From NCBI GenBank assembly GCA_019114445.1, contig DXFL01000023.1:62001-126000 (forward strand): a stretch of 64,000 nucleotides of DNA, written 5' to 3'. The translations under genes and the position numbers were made by a program. The stretch comes from Candidatus Barnesiella excrementigallinarum (GTDB taxonomy: Bacteria; Bacteroidota; Bacteroidia; Bacteroidales; Barnesiellaceae). Under the pieces are notes generated by a model, which saw only the letters and a program-made list of their open reading frames with translations, was not told where the DNA came from and searched no databases. Positions 1-8,386 of the stretch are shown piece by piece (position 1 is the first letter of the stretch; each line of letters begins with the position of its first letter).

Positions 1-495
1 TACCGACGATATGCCGGCGAGATGTTTGCCCTCTGTATCCGGTATGCCGGGAATAGAGATACAGCCAAAGACCTGCTTCACGACGGATTCCTCAAAGCAT
101 TCACTTCGCTCGATAAATTCGACTACCGGGGTGAGGGCTCTTTAAAAGCATGGTTGAGCCGCATTATGGTAAATACAGCGTTAGAAGAAGCACGAAAACA
201 GGCGCAACGCCCCGACGTCGGTATCGACGACGCTCCTGAGATTGCCGACCCGGACTCGGAGGACGACGGAATCGTACAAAACATCGCCCCCGAAATTCTG
301 CTCCGGTTCATCTCGGAATTGCCCGACGGGTACCGTACCGTATTCAATTTGTTCACCTTCGAGAACAAATCGCACAAAGAGATAGCCCACCTGCTACATA
401 TTAATGAAAAAAGTTCTTCGTCGCAACTATACCGAGCCCGAACTTTGTTGATAAATCGAGTGAAAGATTATTTGGAAAAACATGGAGACGAATAA
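1..495 (+). CDS. ECF-type RNA polymerase sigma factor (5' end outside window)
   Basis: Sigma-70 family factor of the extracytoplasmic-function type, which directs core RNA polymerase to a small regulon. The reading frame is open from base 1 and the codons before the first ATG (position 22) already encode conserved region 2 (YRRYAGEMFALC), so the gene begins upstream of the window and 164 residues are visible. Region 2 has the usual acidic, aromatic-rich helix (DLLHDGFLKAF). Region 4 follows after an acidic linker, with a helix-turn-helix around the HKEIAHLLHI stretch. The last 14 bases overlap the start of the next gene, suggesting translational coupling, and the neighbour is probably its membrane regulator. 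The regulon is unknown. Confidence 0.93.
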   Translation, partial: YRRYAGEMFALCIRYAGNRDTAKDLLHDGFLKAFTSLDKFDYRGEGSLKAWLSRIMVNTALEEARKQAQRPDVGIDDAPEIADPDSEDDGIVQNIAPEILLRFISELPDGYRTVFNLFTFENKSHKEIAHLLHINEKSSSSQLYRARTLLINRVKDYLEKHGDE

Positions 496-1819
496 AAATA
501 AAGATTGGAGAAAAAGCTGGAAAGAACAGCTCGACAACTTTTCGGTCACTCCTCCCCCCGAGGTCTGGGAAGAGTTGAGCGAGGAGATCGCCCCCCGCGT
601 AACCGTGGGACGAAGAGTTGTCTTATGGGCTGCCGCAGCTTGTATCGCAATTTTGGTCGGTACCATCATCGGACTGCAATACCTGCCTTCGGGAATTCCT
701 GCACAGGAAACTCCTCTCCAAGCCCATCGCACAGAACCGACACCGACCCTCCGACCCGAAACCAGTTCAACCGTAGCGGAAGTTACGGCCGAAGAAAAAA
801 CAATATATGCACAGAACCATACCCACACAAACCTCGGCGGCAAAACGAACACTTCGTCTACATTACAAAACACGCCCGTAACCGCAGCAAGGACCCGCAC
901 AGAAGCCGAGCCAACCATCGGGGAGCTCGTAGAACCCGAAAGGACAAACGACCAAACGCAAATGTCCGAACCCACCCTCCCCAACAAGCAGGGAGAGAAC
1001 GATTCGAACGGAAACTACACTCCCAAAACAGATCGACTAAATTCCCTGCCCAACGGGAAGGATATGCCCCCGTCGTACCGGAATAAAAAATCGAATAGCT
1101 CCGCAAAGAAGAGTTGGACCGTTGGGCTATCGTTAGGCAACAATCTGATAGCAGCTACCAACAACCGTGATGGTTTCGGCAACCTTGCGCCCTACTCACT
1201 CGCCGAAATGGCTACCTTGCCTTCGGGAAAAGATGCCAACAACGCCAACGATATGAGCGCAACGCCCTACCAGCACGTCATGCTGCAAAATATCAACGCC
1301 CGCCCGAAAACCGACGTGAAACACCACTTCCCCATTTCGGCAGGAATCGCCGTACAAAAATCGCTAAACAACCGGTTCGCCATAGAAACCGGTATCGTAT
1401 ATACCTATTTGGCATCCGACCTGACAGCCGGCGATGCCGCCTATTACACGCAAAAACAAGAACTTCACTATTTGGGAATACCACTGAAACTCAACTGGAA
1501 CTTTTTACAAAAACGTTACTTCAACCTCTATCTCACCGGTGGAGGCATGATGGAAAAATGTGTTTTCGGGAAACTCTCTACCCATTACGAAACAAGTACC
1601 CACCCTTCATTCTCCGAAAGTGATAAGCTCCATGTCAATCCTTTGCAATGGTCGGTATCGGCGGCGGCAGGTATATCGTTCAAACTGGCCCGGCACATCA
1701 ACCTCTATGCCGAACCCGGCGTCGTCTACTATTTCGACGATGGCTCCGACATCTCGACCATACGTAAGGAAAAACCTTTCAACATCAACCTGCAAGCCGG
1801 TCTCCGATTCGATTTCTGA
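482..1819 (+). CDS. Single-TM anti-sigma-like protein fused to an outer-membrane-type beta-barrel domain
   Basis: A 445-residue protein with an unusual layout. Residues 1-45 are charged and probably cytoplasmic. Residues about 46-68 form one clear hydrophobic helix. Residues about 70-210 are a Thr/Pro/Glu/Asn-rich, low-complexity linker. Residues about 212-445 show alternating strands with a terminal aromatic residue (RFDF), as in Bacteroidetes porin-family barrel domains. There is no N-terminal signal peptide. The start overlaps the sigma gene by 14 bp, so by context the N-terminus may bind the sigma factor. Whether the C-terminal part inserts in the outer membrane, giving an envelope-spanning sensor, or stays periplasmic cannot be told from sequence. 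The function is inferred from context only. Confidence 0.75.
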   Translation: METNKNKDWRKSWKEQLDNFSVTPPPEVWEELSEEIAPRVTVGRRVVLWAAAACIAILVGTIIGLQYLPSGIPAQETPLQAHRTEPTPTLRPETSSTVAEVTAEEKTIYAQNHTHTNLGGKTNTSSTLQNTPVTAARTRTEAEPTIGELVEPERTNDQTQMSEPTLPNKQGENDSNGNYTPKTDRLNSLPNGKDMPPSYRNKKSNSSAKKSWTVGLSLGNNLIAATNNRDGFGNLAPYSLAEMATLPSGKDANNANDMSATPYQHVMLQNINARPKTDVKHHFPISAGIAVQKSLNNRFAIETGIVYTYLASDLTAGDAAYYTQKQELHYLGIPLKLNWNFLQKRYFNLYLTGGGMMEKCVFGKLSTHYETSTHPSFSESDKLHVNPLQWSVSAAAGISFKLARHINLYAEPGVVYYFDDGSDISTIRKEKPFNINLQAGLRFDF

Positions 1820-1990
1820 CAACCGCACACCCCTTCCGGTCGCACCGCTCTACAACCGGGGAAATACTCTACAAAGAAATATTCTTTGCAAGGGAGGTAA
1901 AATTTTTTTCGTTTTTTTGTTACAAATTCTTTCCGACTTCGTTATCTGTACAGAAACCGCAAAAAAAACGAATAGCCGTTAATACCGACA

Positions 1991-2497
1991 ATGAATCAAG
2001 AAGCGCTGCTATCGGCCTTTACCCACCTGAGAGACAACCTGTTGTCGATGTCGCGTCACATTCTCCAAAACGAGGACGACGCCTCGGATGCCATACAGGA
2101 AGCCTTCTGCCGGCTGTGGCCCCTGCGGGACAAGATTAAGGACGAAAAAGAAGCCTCGGCTCTGACGATGACCACGACCCGCCACATTTGCATAGACCAA
2201 GTGAGGCAAAAATCGCGGTTCACCGAATACAACCCGGAGTGTTGCGATGAGTGCGACGACCCGAATGCCGACAGCGACACCCTCGCCGAACGCTTCCAAA
2301 CCGTAAAACGGCTTATCGACAGCGAGTTGACCGAAACCCAACGCCACATTCTCGAAATGCGGGACTTTCGTGGCTTCGAGATCGAGGAGATTGCCTTGCA
2401 ACTGGATATGCAACCGACAGCCGTACGCATGAATTTGTCGAGAGCGAGAAAAGCCATTCGAGAACAATATAAAAAACTGAACGAACATGACCGGTAA
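1991..2497 (+). CDS. ECF-type RNA polymerase sigma factor
   Basis: A 168-residue sigma-70 family factor. Region 2 lies in the first 80 residues (DDASDAIQEAFCRLWP matches the core-binding helices). Region 4 spans about residues 110-160, with a helix-turn-helix in EIEEIALQLDMQPTAVRMNLSRARK. It is the first gene of a four-gene operon and overlaps the next gene by 11 bp. The 171-bp gap upstream contains a short perfect hairpin (1872-1888) and T-runs, possibly ending the preceding operon. It is a different subgroup from the sigma factor at the window start, so two ECF modules lie side by side. Confidence 0.93.
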   Translation: MNQEALLSAFTHLRDNLLSMSRHILQNEDDASDAIQEAFCRLWPLRDKIKDEKEASALTMTTTRHICIDQVRQKSRFTEYNPECCDECDDPNADSDTLAERFQTVKRLIDSELTETQRHILEMRDFRGFEIEEIALQLDMQPTAVRMNLSRARKAIREQYKKLNEHDR

Positions 2498-2954
2498 AAC
2501 AACGAATCACCACCCCCAAAACCACTCGTATTGGGCGAAACTTATCGAACGGTACTACGCCGGAGAAACATCCCTCCGCGAAGAGGAGGAGTTGCGCCGG
2601 TTCCTCTTTTCACCGGAAGCCAACGATCCCGGTTACGACGAAATAAAAGCCGTAATTTCGTTCACCGAAACAGGGAAACAGTGGGCCAAGCACGAACTTC
2701 GAATCGACCGGAATCGCCGCCTGCAAACCTTTACCGGCATTGCCGCCTGCATAGCCATCGCATTGGGTATCGGGATCTTCTACATCGCCACACCCAAAGA
2801 AACTTGCATTACCTATATATATGGCGAAAAACATACCGACCCCGAAACCGTCATCGAACAAATGCGACACTCAATTTCGCAATTCGCCCCAACCGATATC
2901 ACCATAGAGGAGGAATTGGGCGCCATATTCAGCCCCCTTGAAAATCCACAATAA
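2487..2954 (+). CDS. Putative single-TM anti-sigma factor
   Basis: A 155-residue protein not assigned to a named family. The N-terminal 75 residues are charged and helical (WAKLIERYYAGETSLREEEE resembles the N-termini of Bacteroidetes anti-sigma proteins). One transmembrane helix covers about residues 82-101, and a short acidic region of about 50 residues would be periplasmic. It overlaps the upstream sigma gene by 11 bp, the usual arrangement for a sigma/anti-sigma pair. The anti-sigma role is inferred from topology and position, since no catalytic or zinc-binding motif is visible. Confidence 0.6.
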   Translation: MTGKTTNHHPQNHSYWAKLIERYYAGETSLREEEELRRFLFSPEANDPGYDEIKAVISFTETGKQWAKHELRIDRNRRLQTFTGIAACIAIALGIGIFYIATPKETCITYIYGEKHTDPETVIEQMRHSISQFAPTDITIEEELGAIFSPLENPQ

Positions 2955-2965
2955 ACACGCTCGCC

Positions 2966-3418
2966 ATGAAACTGTTTTACAAAATACTCATCTGCTGCTT
3001 ACTGCTCGCGACCGGACAAATCTGCCGGGCTCAGGAGGGACTTGCCGTCGCTCCGCTCTTCTCGGGAAGATACAATACCGACAAACAAGCGGTTGTTGTT
3101 CTCATCAAAGGCTCGAAGTTAAAAGACTACAACCTCTCGCTTTTCCACAGTATCTCCGTCACCGATCGTCCCGACGACGTAGCGCTATTCGAAGCAGCCG
3201 TCCACGCCGACAGCCGCAAAGCCGACAACAGCGAAACCGTAAAGTCGGGCGACAATACGGTAGCCGGCTATTACCAACTGCCACCCGCCTCACCCGGCAA
3301 AAAAAATCGCTTTATCCTCTTCCGCAAGACATCGCCGGGCGAAGCAACCCTCATCTATCTCGAAGGAGATACCCAACTCGACAAACTCATAAACCTATTT
3401 ATCCGCAAGAAATCCTAA
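2966..3418 (+). CDS. Small secreted protein, DUF6108-like
   Basis: A 150-residue protein with a signal peptide of about 22 residues ending at CRAQ, so it is predicted to be exported. The mature part contains the pattern IAPLFxGRYxxDKxAVxVLIKGxKL and resembles the small DUF6108-type proteins found beside sigma operons in Bacteroides; that family assignment is from memory. It sits 11 bp after the putative anti-sigma gene and 13 bp before a beta-barrel gene, so the three are probably cotranscribed. No enzymatic motif is visible. A periplasmic signalling or barrel-accessory role is possible but unproven. Confidence 0.6.
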   Translation: MKLFYKILICCLLLATGQICRAQEGLAVAPLFSGRYNTDKQAVVVLIKGSKLKDYNLSLFHSISVTDRPDDVALFEAAVHADSRKADNSETVKSGDNTVAGYYQLPPASPGKKNRFILFRKTSPGEATLIYLEGDTQLDKLINLFIRKKS

Positions 3419-3431
3419 AATAAACACCTAT

Positions 3432-4331
3432 ATGAAACGATTTATCCTACCCCTGTTCCTCCTTTCGCTGACCTTGACATCTTGGGCAGCCGAATGCGAC
3501 ACCACCATTCTCTTTAACCAAAAGGAGATCCTTATCAAAGATTCGGCCGACATCGTCTCGGTCACCGTCTATGAGGGAGAAAACAAATACGACAAATTCT
3601 ACGAATCGCGTTACGCCGATGGGAAGCGGCAAAGTTCTTGGGAACTGTCCGAATCGGTAGCTTTCCCATTCTCCGACCTCATCACCGGGAAAAAGAAAGA
3701 GAAAAAGAACCGTTTCGAACCGCATTGGTCGGGAATTGGATTCGGATTTTGCAACGCTCTGGGAAACGGACTGCAATTTCTCAACTCACCCGACGGTGTC
3801 TCGCTCGACTTCTCCAACTCGTTCGAAATATTTTGGAATTTCGCCACCATCTTTACCCCTATCTATAACAACAACTGGGCTTTCATCACCGGTTTGGGAA
3901 TCGACTGGCGCAATTACGTCATGAACGATAACCGATACTTTTCCAAACAAGACGGACAAATAGTCGTCGTACCTTGTCCCGATGATGCCAAGCTCAAATT
4001 TTCACGTCTGAAAACGGTCGACCTCACCGTACCGCTGCTTATCGAATGGCAAACCAGAGCTTTCCTGCAAGGGCCTCTTTTCTTTTCTCTCGGCCCGGTC
4101 ATCGGCATAAAGACATACAGCAGCGTAAAGACCAAATACACCGAAGGAAACAAGAAGGTTGAACATTTCAATAAAAATATCAAACCCAATCCCATTAACC
4201 TCGACATTTTAGCCCAAGCCGGGTATGGCACCTTCGCATTCTACATGAAGCTTTCGCCGTTCCGAATTGTACAAAAAAATCATGCTCCCGAAATGCGCAG
4301 CTTCTCTGCGGGGGTGATGTTCCACTTCTAA
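3432..4331 (+). CDS. Outer membrane beta-barrel (porin-like) protein
   Basis: A 299-residue protein with a signal peptide (cleavage near TSWA-AE, residue 19) and a C-terminal half of alternating amphipathic strands ending in MFHF, the terminal aromatic expected of barrel proteins inserted by BAM. It is the last gene of the sigma/anti-sigma operon and is followed by a good hairpin terminator. This mirrors the first sigma operon, where a barrel domain is fused to the regulator instead. The substrate is unknown. Confidence 0.7.
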   Translation: MKRFILPLFLLSLTLTSWAAECDTTILFNQKEILIKDSADIVSVTVYEGENKYDKFYESRYADGKRQSSWELSESVAFPFSDLITGKKKEKKNRFEPHWSGIGFGFCNALGNGLQFLNSPDGVSLDFSNSFEIFWNFATIFTPIYNNNWAFITGLGIDWRNYVMNDNRYFSKQDGQIVVVPCPDDAKLKFSRLKTVDLTVPLLIEWQTRAFLQGPLFFSLGPVIGIKTYSSVKTKYTEGNKKVEHFNKNIKPNPINLDILAQAGYGTFAFYMKLSPFRIVQKNHAPEMRSFSAGVMFHF

Positions 4332-4361
4332 CAATACACGCTTTTTCCTCATACGACAACG

Positions 4362-4395
4362 GCCGGGTAGAAACTCTCTTTTCTATCCGGCTTTC
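4362..4395 (+). terminator. Rho-independent terminator of the second sigma operon
   Basis: A 12-bp stem (GCCGGGTAGAAA with its complement, including one G-T pair) and a 6-base loop, followed by CTTTCTT. It lies 30 bp after the barrel gene stop. Confidence 0.75.
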
Positions 4396-4492
4396 TTGAT
4401 ACTAAAATTGCATATTTATTCCAATATACGATAAAATAGGTTTATTTATTCAAAAACAGCGGAAAATCACCCCACTTATTCTGCATTATTAT

Positions 4493-4500
4493 TACATTTG
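4493..4500 (+). promoter_or_regulatory. Bacteroidetes -7 promoter element of nhaC
   Basis: TACATTTG matches the Bacteroidetes consensus TAnnTTTG and lies 26 bp ahead of the nhaC ATG. No good TTTG -33 box is seen. Confidence 0.6.
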
Positions 4501-4526
4501 CAGTCCCAAAGACCAAAGAAACTGCT

Positions 4527-6011
4527 ATGTCGGAAAAAACCAAAATACCTGCTCCTGTTGTTGCCCTCCTCCCGTTGATTGCCCTCGTCGGCCTGCTGGC
4601 GATGGTTATTCCCATATTCGGAGGCGACGCCTTGCTGGGCGGTAGCCAAGTGTCGTTGCTCATGGCCACGGCCGTGTGCGTGGGTATTGCCATGATTAAG
4701 TACAACTACAAATGGAGTACCCTCGAAGAAGGCATGGCCAAAAACATAAAAAAGGTAACGCCGGCCATTATCATCTTGCTGCTCATTGGTGCCATATCGG
4801 GTACTTGGATGCTCAGCGGTGTGGTACCCACCCTTATATCGTACGGGTTACAAACCCTTACCCCCTGCTTTTTCCTCGCTTCGTGCTGCATCATCTGCGC
4901 CATCGTATCGATTATCACGGGTAGTTCGTGGACAACCATCGCCACCATAGGCGTAGCCCTCTTGGGCATAGGTAAGGCTCAGGGATTCGAAACGGGGTGG
5001 ATTGCCGGAGCCATCATATCGGGAGCCTATTTCGGCGATAAAATTTCGCCCCTCTCCGACACGACCGTACTCGCCTCGTCGACTACCGGCACCAAACTAT
5101 TTACCCACATTCGCTATATGCTCATCACCACGGTGCCGTCGATGGTCATCACGCTCATTATCTTTACCGTAGCCGGACTTTTAATGAGCCATACCGACAG
5201 TGCGCAAAGTGCCTTGTTTGCCGATACGCTGGCTCAAAAATTCAACCTCTCGCCGTGGTTATTGCTGATACCCCTCATAACCGCCATACTTATCCTCGTG
5301 AAACTCCCCACGATTATTACCCTTTTTATATCCTCGGTCATCGCCGCCGTATGTATCTTGATTTTCCAACCCCACATTCTGTTGCAAATCGTACCGGGCG
5401 AAAGCCTCGACTTTACCACGGCATTCAAAGCGTTGATGACTTCGATATTCGGGAGCACCTCCCTGTCGACCGGGCACCCCGAAATCGATGCGCTGGTAGC
5501 CACACGGGGTATGCGGGGTATGCTGGATACCATTTGGTTGATTATTTGCGCCATGTGTTTTGGGGGAGTAATGTCGGCCAGCAACATGATACGCAGCATT
5601 ACCAACATCTTCGTGCGATTCGTTCACCGGCCCAAAAGCGCCGTCTGCTCGACCGTGGGCGCAGGGCTTTTCTTCAACACCTGCACGGCCGACCAATATC
5701 TCTCGATTATACTGACGGGAAATCTATTCAAAGAGTTGTACCAAAACCGCGGACTGGAAAGCCGACTGCTTAGCCGCACCGTGGAAGATTCGGTTACGGT
5801 CACTTCGGTACTTATCCCGTGGAACTCCTGCGGCATGACCCAAGCTACCGTATTGGGAGTAGGCACACTCACCTACCTGCCCTATTGCTTTTTCAACCTG
5901 TTGAGCCCCCTCATGTCGATACTCGTGGCATTCACCGGATTCAAAATCAAACAAGGATTCGCCTCCAAACTCCCCGAAGAGGATTCGGACCAGATACAAC
6001 GTGCCGCTTGA
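4527..6011 (+). CDS. nhaC: Na+/H+ antiporter, NhaC family
   Basis: A 494-residue polytopic inner-membrane protein with about 11-12 hydrophobic segments. It carries family-typical stretches such as ITGSSWTTIATIGVALLGIG and GAYFGDKISPLSDTTVLAS, where the Asp, Ser and Thr residues are expected to line the ion path. NhaC proteins exchange external protons for internal sodium, supporting pH and sodium homeostasis; some relatives couple to malate/lactate, which sequence alone cannot exclude. The length is normal. It has its own promoter element and is a single-gene unit, facing the DUF2007 gene only 6 bp after its stop. Confidence 0.9.
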   Translation: MSEKTKIPAPVVALLPLIALVGLLAMVIPIFGGDALLGGSQVSLLMATAVCVGIAMIKYNYKWSTLEEGMAKNIKKVTPAIIILLLIGAISGTWMLSGVVPTLISYGLQTLTPCFFLASCCIICAIVSIITGSSWTTIATIGVALLGIGKAQGFETGWIAGAIISGAYFGDKISPLSDTTVLASSTTGTKLFTHIRYMLITTVPSMVITLIIFTVAGLLMSHTDSAQSALFADTLAQKFNLSPWLLLIPLITAILILVKLPTIITLFISSVIAAVCILIFQPHILLQIVPGESLDFTTAFKALMTSIFGSTSLSTGHPEIDALVATRGMRGMLDTIWLIICAMCFGGVMSASNMIRSITNIFVRFVHRPKSAVCSTVGAGLFFNTCTADQYLSIILTGNLFKELYQNRGLESRLLSRTVEDSVTVTSVLIPWNSCGMTQATVLGVGTLTYLPYCFFNLLSPLMSILVAFTGFKIKQGFASKLPEEDSDQIQRAA

Positions 6012-6017
6012 CGGCTA

Positions 6018-6254
6018 TTATTCTTTTGTTTCGGAGGGTGTGGTCGTACTCAAAATCGTGTCGGCTTTGGCCACATCTTCGGCAAAGATATTCAAACGAA
6101 TGGCTCCCACCGCCGAATTGGTCAACGGCAATACACTCGAAAAAATCTCGTTCGACAGGAAACAGGGAACCCCGTTGGTCTCCAATACATCTTTCACGAT
6201 ATTCGCTTCGACCGAGGAATCGAATGTGCGATACAATACGATCTCTTTTTCCAT
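6018..6254 (-). CDS. DUF2007 (putative signal-transducing) small protein
   Basis: A 78-residue soluble protein with the DUF2007 pattern: a conserved start (IVLYRTFDSSVEANIVKDVL) resembling the PII-like ferredoxin-type fold, then a central Leu/Gly-rich stretch and an acidic end. Family members are proposed signal transducers, but none has a well-defined role. It is encoded convergently with nhaC, leaving 6 bp between the stops, and lies upstream of the tRNA-dihydrouridine synthase on the other side. Its -7 element is not obvious. Confidence 0.8.
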   Translation of the reverse strand: MEKEIVLYRTFDSSVEANIVKDVLETNGVPCFLSNEIFSSVLPLTNSAVGAIRLNIFAEDVAKADTILSTTTPSETKE

Positions 6255-6317
6255 AGGGCTTTCATTTTAGGTGGTTTATTCAAATATAATACTTTTCCCC
6301 GAAAAAACACCTATCTT

Positions 6318-7262
6318 TTATACATTTTCTTTCATCGAAAGGAACAACGCTCTTACGGCCTCGCCATACTCCCGCTCGTTATGCGATTTCGACACGCTCT
6401 TTTTCAGTCGTCTATCGGCCTCGGGTAACAAATATTCCCAAAACGTTTTCATACGGGAGAGCCACTGATGTTCGCCCTGCAAAACCGCCTTATACGCTTC
6501 CGACACCCGTTCGTGCAGCAAAGCCACCCGCCCGTAAAGGTTTCCCGCAGCCGTATCGTCTCCGGCATAAGCCTCGGCCAACCACGGGGTAGCCAGCAAT
6601 CCACGCCCCACCATCAAGCCGGCCAAACGGGGAAATCGATGCTCTATCGCCACCAAATCGTCGACGGTAACGAGGTCGCCATTATAGACGAGAGGAAGGT
6701 GACACGCCTCGTAAAACCGGGCGAAAGCTTCGCGGTCGGGCTCGCCTTTGTATTGCTGCCGCCCCAACCGGGTATGGAGGGTAATCTGCTGCACCGGGGC
6801 ACTTTCGAGCAGGGGCAACAACCGTAGCGACTCCTCCGCACTCTCCCACCCCAACCGCATTTTTATCGAAAAAATCAAGTCGGGATACTCTTTCAACGGG
6901 TTCAACAACCGTTCTACTTCATCGGGAAAAGGAAGAATCCCCGCTCCTTTGTGCCGACGTGCCAATAGGGGGAAAGGACAACCTAAATTAATATCAATCC
7001 GACGGTATCCACACCCCGCTATCGCGTCGACAATACGACGTAATTCATTGGGGTCCGAAGCAATCGCCTGCGGCACAACCGCTATCCCCACATTATTTTC
7101 CGGGGCTATATCGCGCAAATCCTTCCGGCGGAAATCGCCTTTCTCGATTCTCACAAAAGGGGTATAATAGGCTGCGACCCCACCGAACAGCGAAGCGTGC
7201 GCCCGACGGTAAACCGAATCGGTATAGCCCTGCAACGGGGCAAAATAGACAGGTAACGACAT
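6318..7262 (-). CDS. tRNA-dihydrouridine synthase family protein
   Basis: Flavin-dependent reductase that converts uridine to dihydrouridine in the tRNA D-loop. The TIM-barrel signature is present: FAPLQGYTD at the FMN-binding start, then INLGCPFP with the catalytic Cys, and a later Lys/Gly-rich RRHKGAG loop. The product is 314 residues from the ATG at 7262. An in-frame TTG three codons upstream is not a likely start, because it overlaps the -7 element TACTTTTG (7269-7276, minus strand). If that element is used, the mRNA starts close to the ATG and is nearly leaderless. Whether it matches DusA, B or C cannot be decided. Confidence 0.9.
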   Translation of the reverse strand: MSLPVYFAPLQGYTDSVYRRAHASLFGGVAAYYTPFVRIEKGDFRRKDLRDIAPENNVGIAVVPQAIASDPNELRRIVDAIAGCGYRRIDINLGCPFPLLARRHKGAGILPFPDEVERLLNPLKEYPDLIFSIKMRLGWESAEESLRLLPLLESAPVQQITLHTRLGRQQYKGEPDREAFARFYEACHLPLVYNGDLVTVDDLVAIEHRFPRLAGLMVGRGLLATPWLAEAYAGDDTAAGNLYGRVALLHERVSEAYKAVLQGEHQWLSRMKTFWEYLLPEADRRLKKSVSKSHNEREYGEAVRALFLSMKENV

Positions 7263-7268
7263 GATGAA

Positions 7269-7276
7269 CAAAAGTA
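7269..7276 (-). promoter_or_regulatory. -7 element of the dihydrouridine synthase gene
   Basis: TACTTTTG on the minus strand, 6 bp before the ATG. It implies a very short or absent 5' leader. Confidence 0.5.
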
Positions 7277-7333
7277 GTAAAAGTCGAAAACAGAAAAAAC
7301 AATCCTACCCGAACTTTTTACCGAACAGCCTCA

Positions 7334-7365
7334 CTTGTCTGGTTAAAATTTTATTCCTACTTTTG
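7334..7365 (+). promoter_or_regulatory. Promoter of the beta-lactamase gene
   Basis: CTTG, 20 bp, then TACTTTTG, close to the Bacteroidetes TTTG-N19-21-TAnnTTTG promoter. It ends 29 bp before the ATG. Confidence 0.65.
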
Positions 7366-7394
7366 AAAAGGCCAAACGACACGATCCACAAAAT

Positions 7395-8297
7395 ATGCGT
7401 ATCTATCCAACTATTTTATGCGGGCTACTCCTTCTCGGCTCCTCTCTGCTCCCGATTAGGGCAATTACCCCCGCATCCATGACGGAAGCCAAACGGCAAA
7501 TCGAGGGGCTTTTGCACGACAAGGCCGCCACCGTAGGTGTAGCTTGTGCCATAGACGGGGAACTTTTCACCCTCAACGACGAACTACGCTATCCGCTCAT
7601 GAGCGTATTCAAACTACACGTGGCCGTAGCCGCCCTCCAACGCATGGAGGCCGAAGGCACCCAATTGAACGAGATTTTGCAAATCGACTCCACCCAAATG
7701 CACCGCGACACATACAGTCCGTTGCTCGACCGATACCCCTCCGGGAATTTCCGTATCACGTATGCCGATTTACTGCGCTATGCCCTCTCGTTGAGCGACA
7801 ACAACGCTTGCGACATACTTATCGGCTGCGCCGGTGGTATCGAATCGGTAAAAGCCTGTATCGACCGAGCCGGCATTACCGGCTACGACCTTACCGAAAC
7901 CGAAGCCTCGATGCACGCCAATATCACGGCTTGTTACCGCAACTGGGGACAGCCCTCGTCGGTAGTGCAGCTACTGGAAAAGATTCACGACGGTGCATTA
8001 CTCAACGAAACACATACCCGCTTCCTGAAAGAGACCCTCATCGAGACCTCGACCGGTCCCAATAAAATACGAGCCGGACTACCCCCCGACATTATACTGG
8101 GGCATAAGACCGGCAGTTCGGGAAAGAGTGCCGACGGCTTAACAATCGCCGACAACGACGCCGGTGCCATCTATCTGCCCGACGGCCGCCTCTGCTACCT
8201 CGCCATCTTCATTAAAGACTCCCAAGAGGACGACCGTACCAACGCCGAACTCATTGCCCGGATTACACAAATTATCTACGACTTCGTTATCCCATAA
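7395..8297 (+). CDS. Class A serine beta-lactamase (CfxA/CblA/PER-like subclass)
   Basis: A 300-residue secreted enzyme that hydrolyses beta-lactams through an acyl-serine intermediate. After a signal peptide of about 23 residues the hallmarks are in order: S70-V-F-K73, S134-D-N136, the omega-loop acidic segment TETEASM near 167-173, and H237-K-T-G-S241. SVFK, SDNN and HKTGS are the forms seen in the Bacteroidales CfxA/CblA group (subclass A2), where many members hydrolyse cephalosporins. It lies between core genes with normal base composition and no mobile genes, so it looks resident rather than recently acquired. The actual resistance profile cannot be read from sequence. Confidence 0.9.
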   Translation: MRIYPTILCGLLLLGSSLLPIRAITPASMTEAKRQIEGLLHDKAATVGVACAIDGELFTLNDELRYPLMSVFKLHVAVAALQRMEAEGTQLNEILQIDSTQMHRDTYSPLLDRYPSGNFRITYADLLRYALSLSDNNACDILIGCAGGIESVKACIDRAGITGYDLTETEASMHANITACYRNWGQPSSVVQLLEKIHDGALLNETHTRFLKETLIETSTGPNKIRAGLPPDIILGHKTGSSGKSADGLTIADNDAGAIYLPDGRLCYLAIFIKDSQEDDRTNAELIARITQIIYDFVIP

Positions 8298-8323
8298 AGG
8301 GGATCGCCAAATGGCTAAAATAT

Positions 8324-8366
8324 AAAACCCGAACAACTCATCTTACCGATGGGCTGCCCGGGTTTT
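8324..8366. terminator. Terminator between convergent beta-lactamase and dnaJ
   Basis: AAAACCCG pairs with CGGGTTTT around an inner hairpin and is followed by CTTTTTT on the plus strand. The symmetric A/T flanks would allow use in both directions. Confidence 0.7.
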
Positions 8367-8386
8367 CTTTTTTCAAATCCTATATA

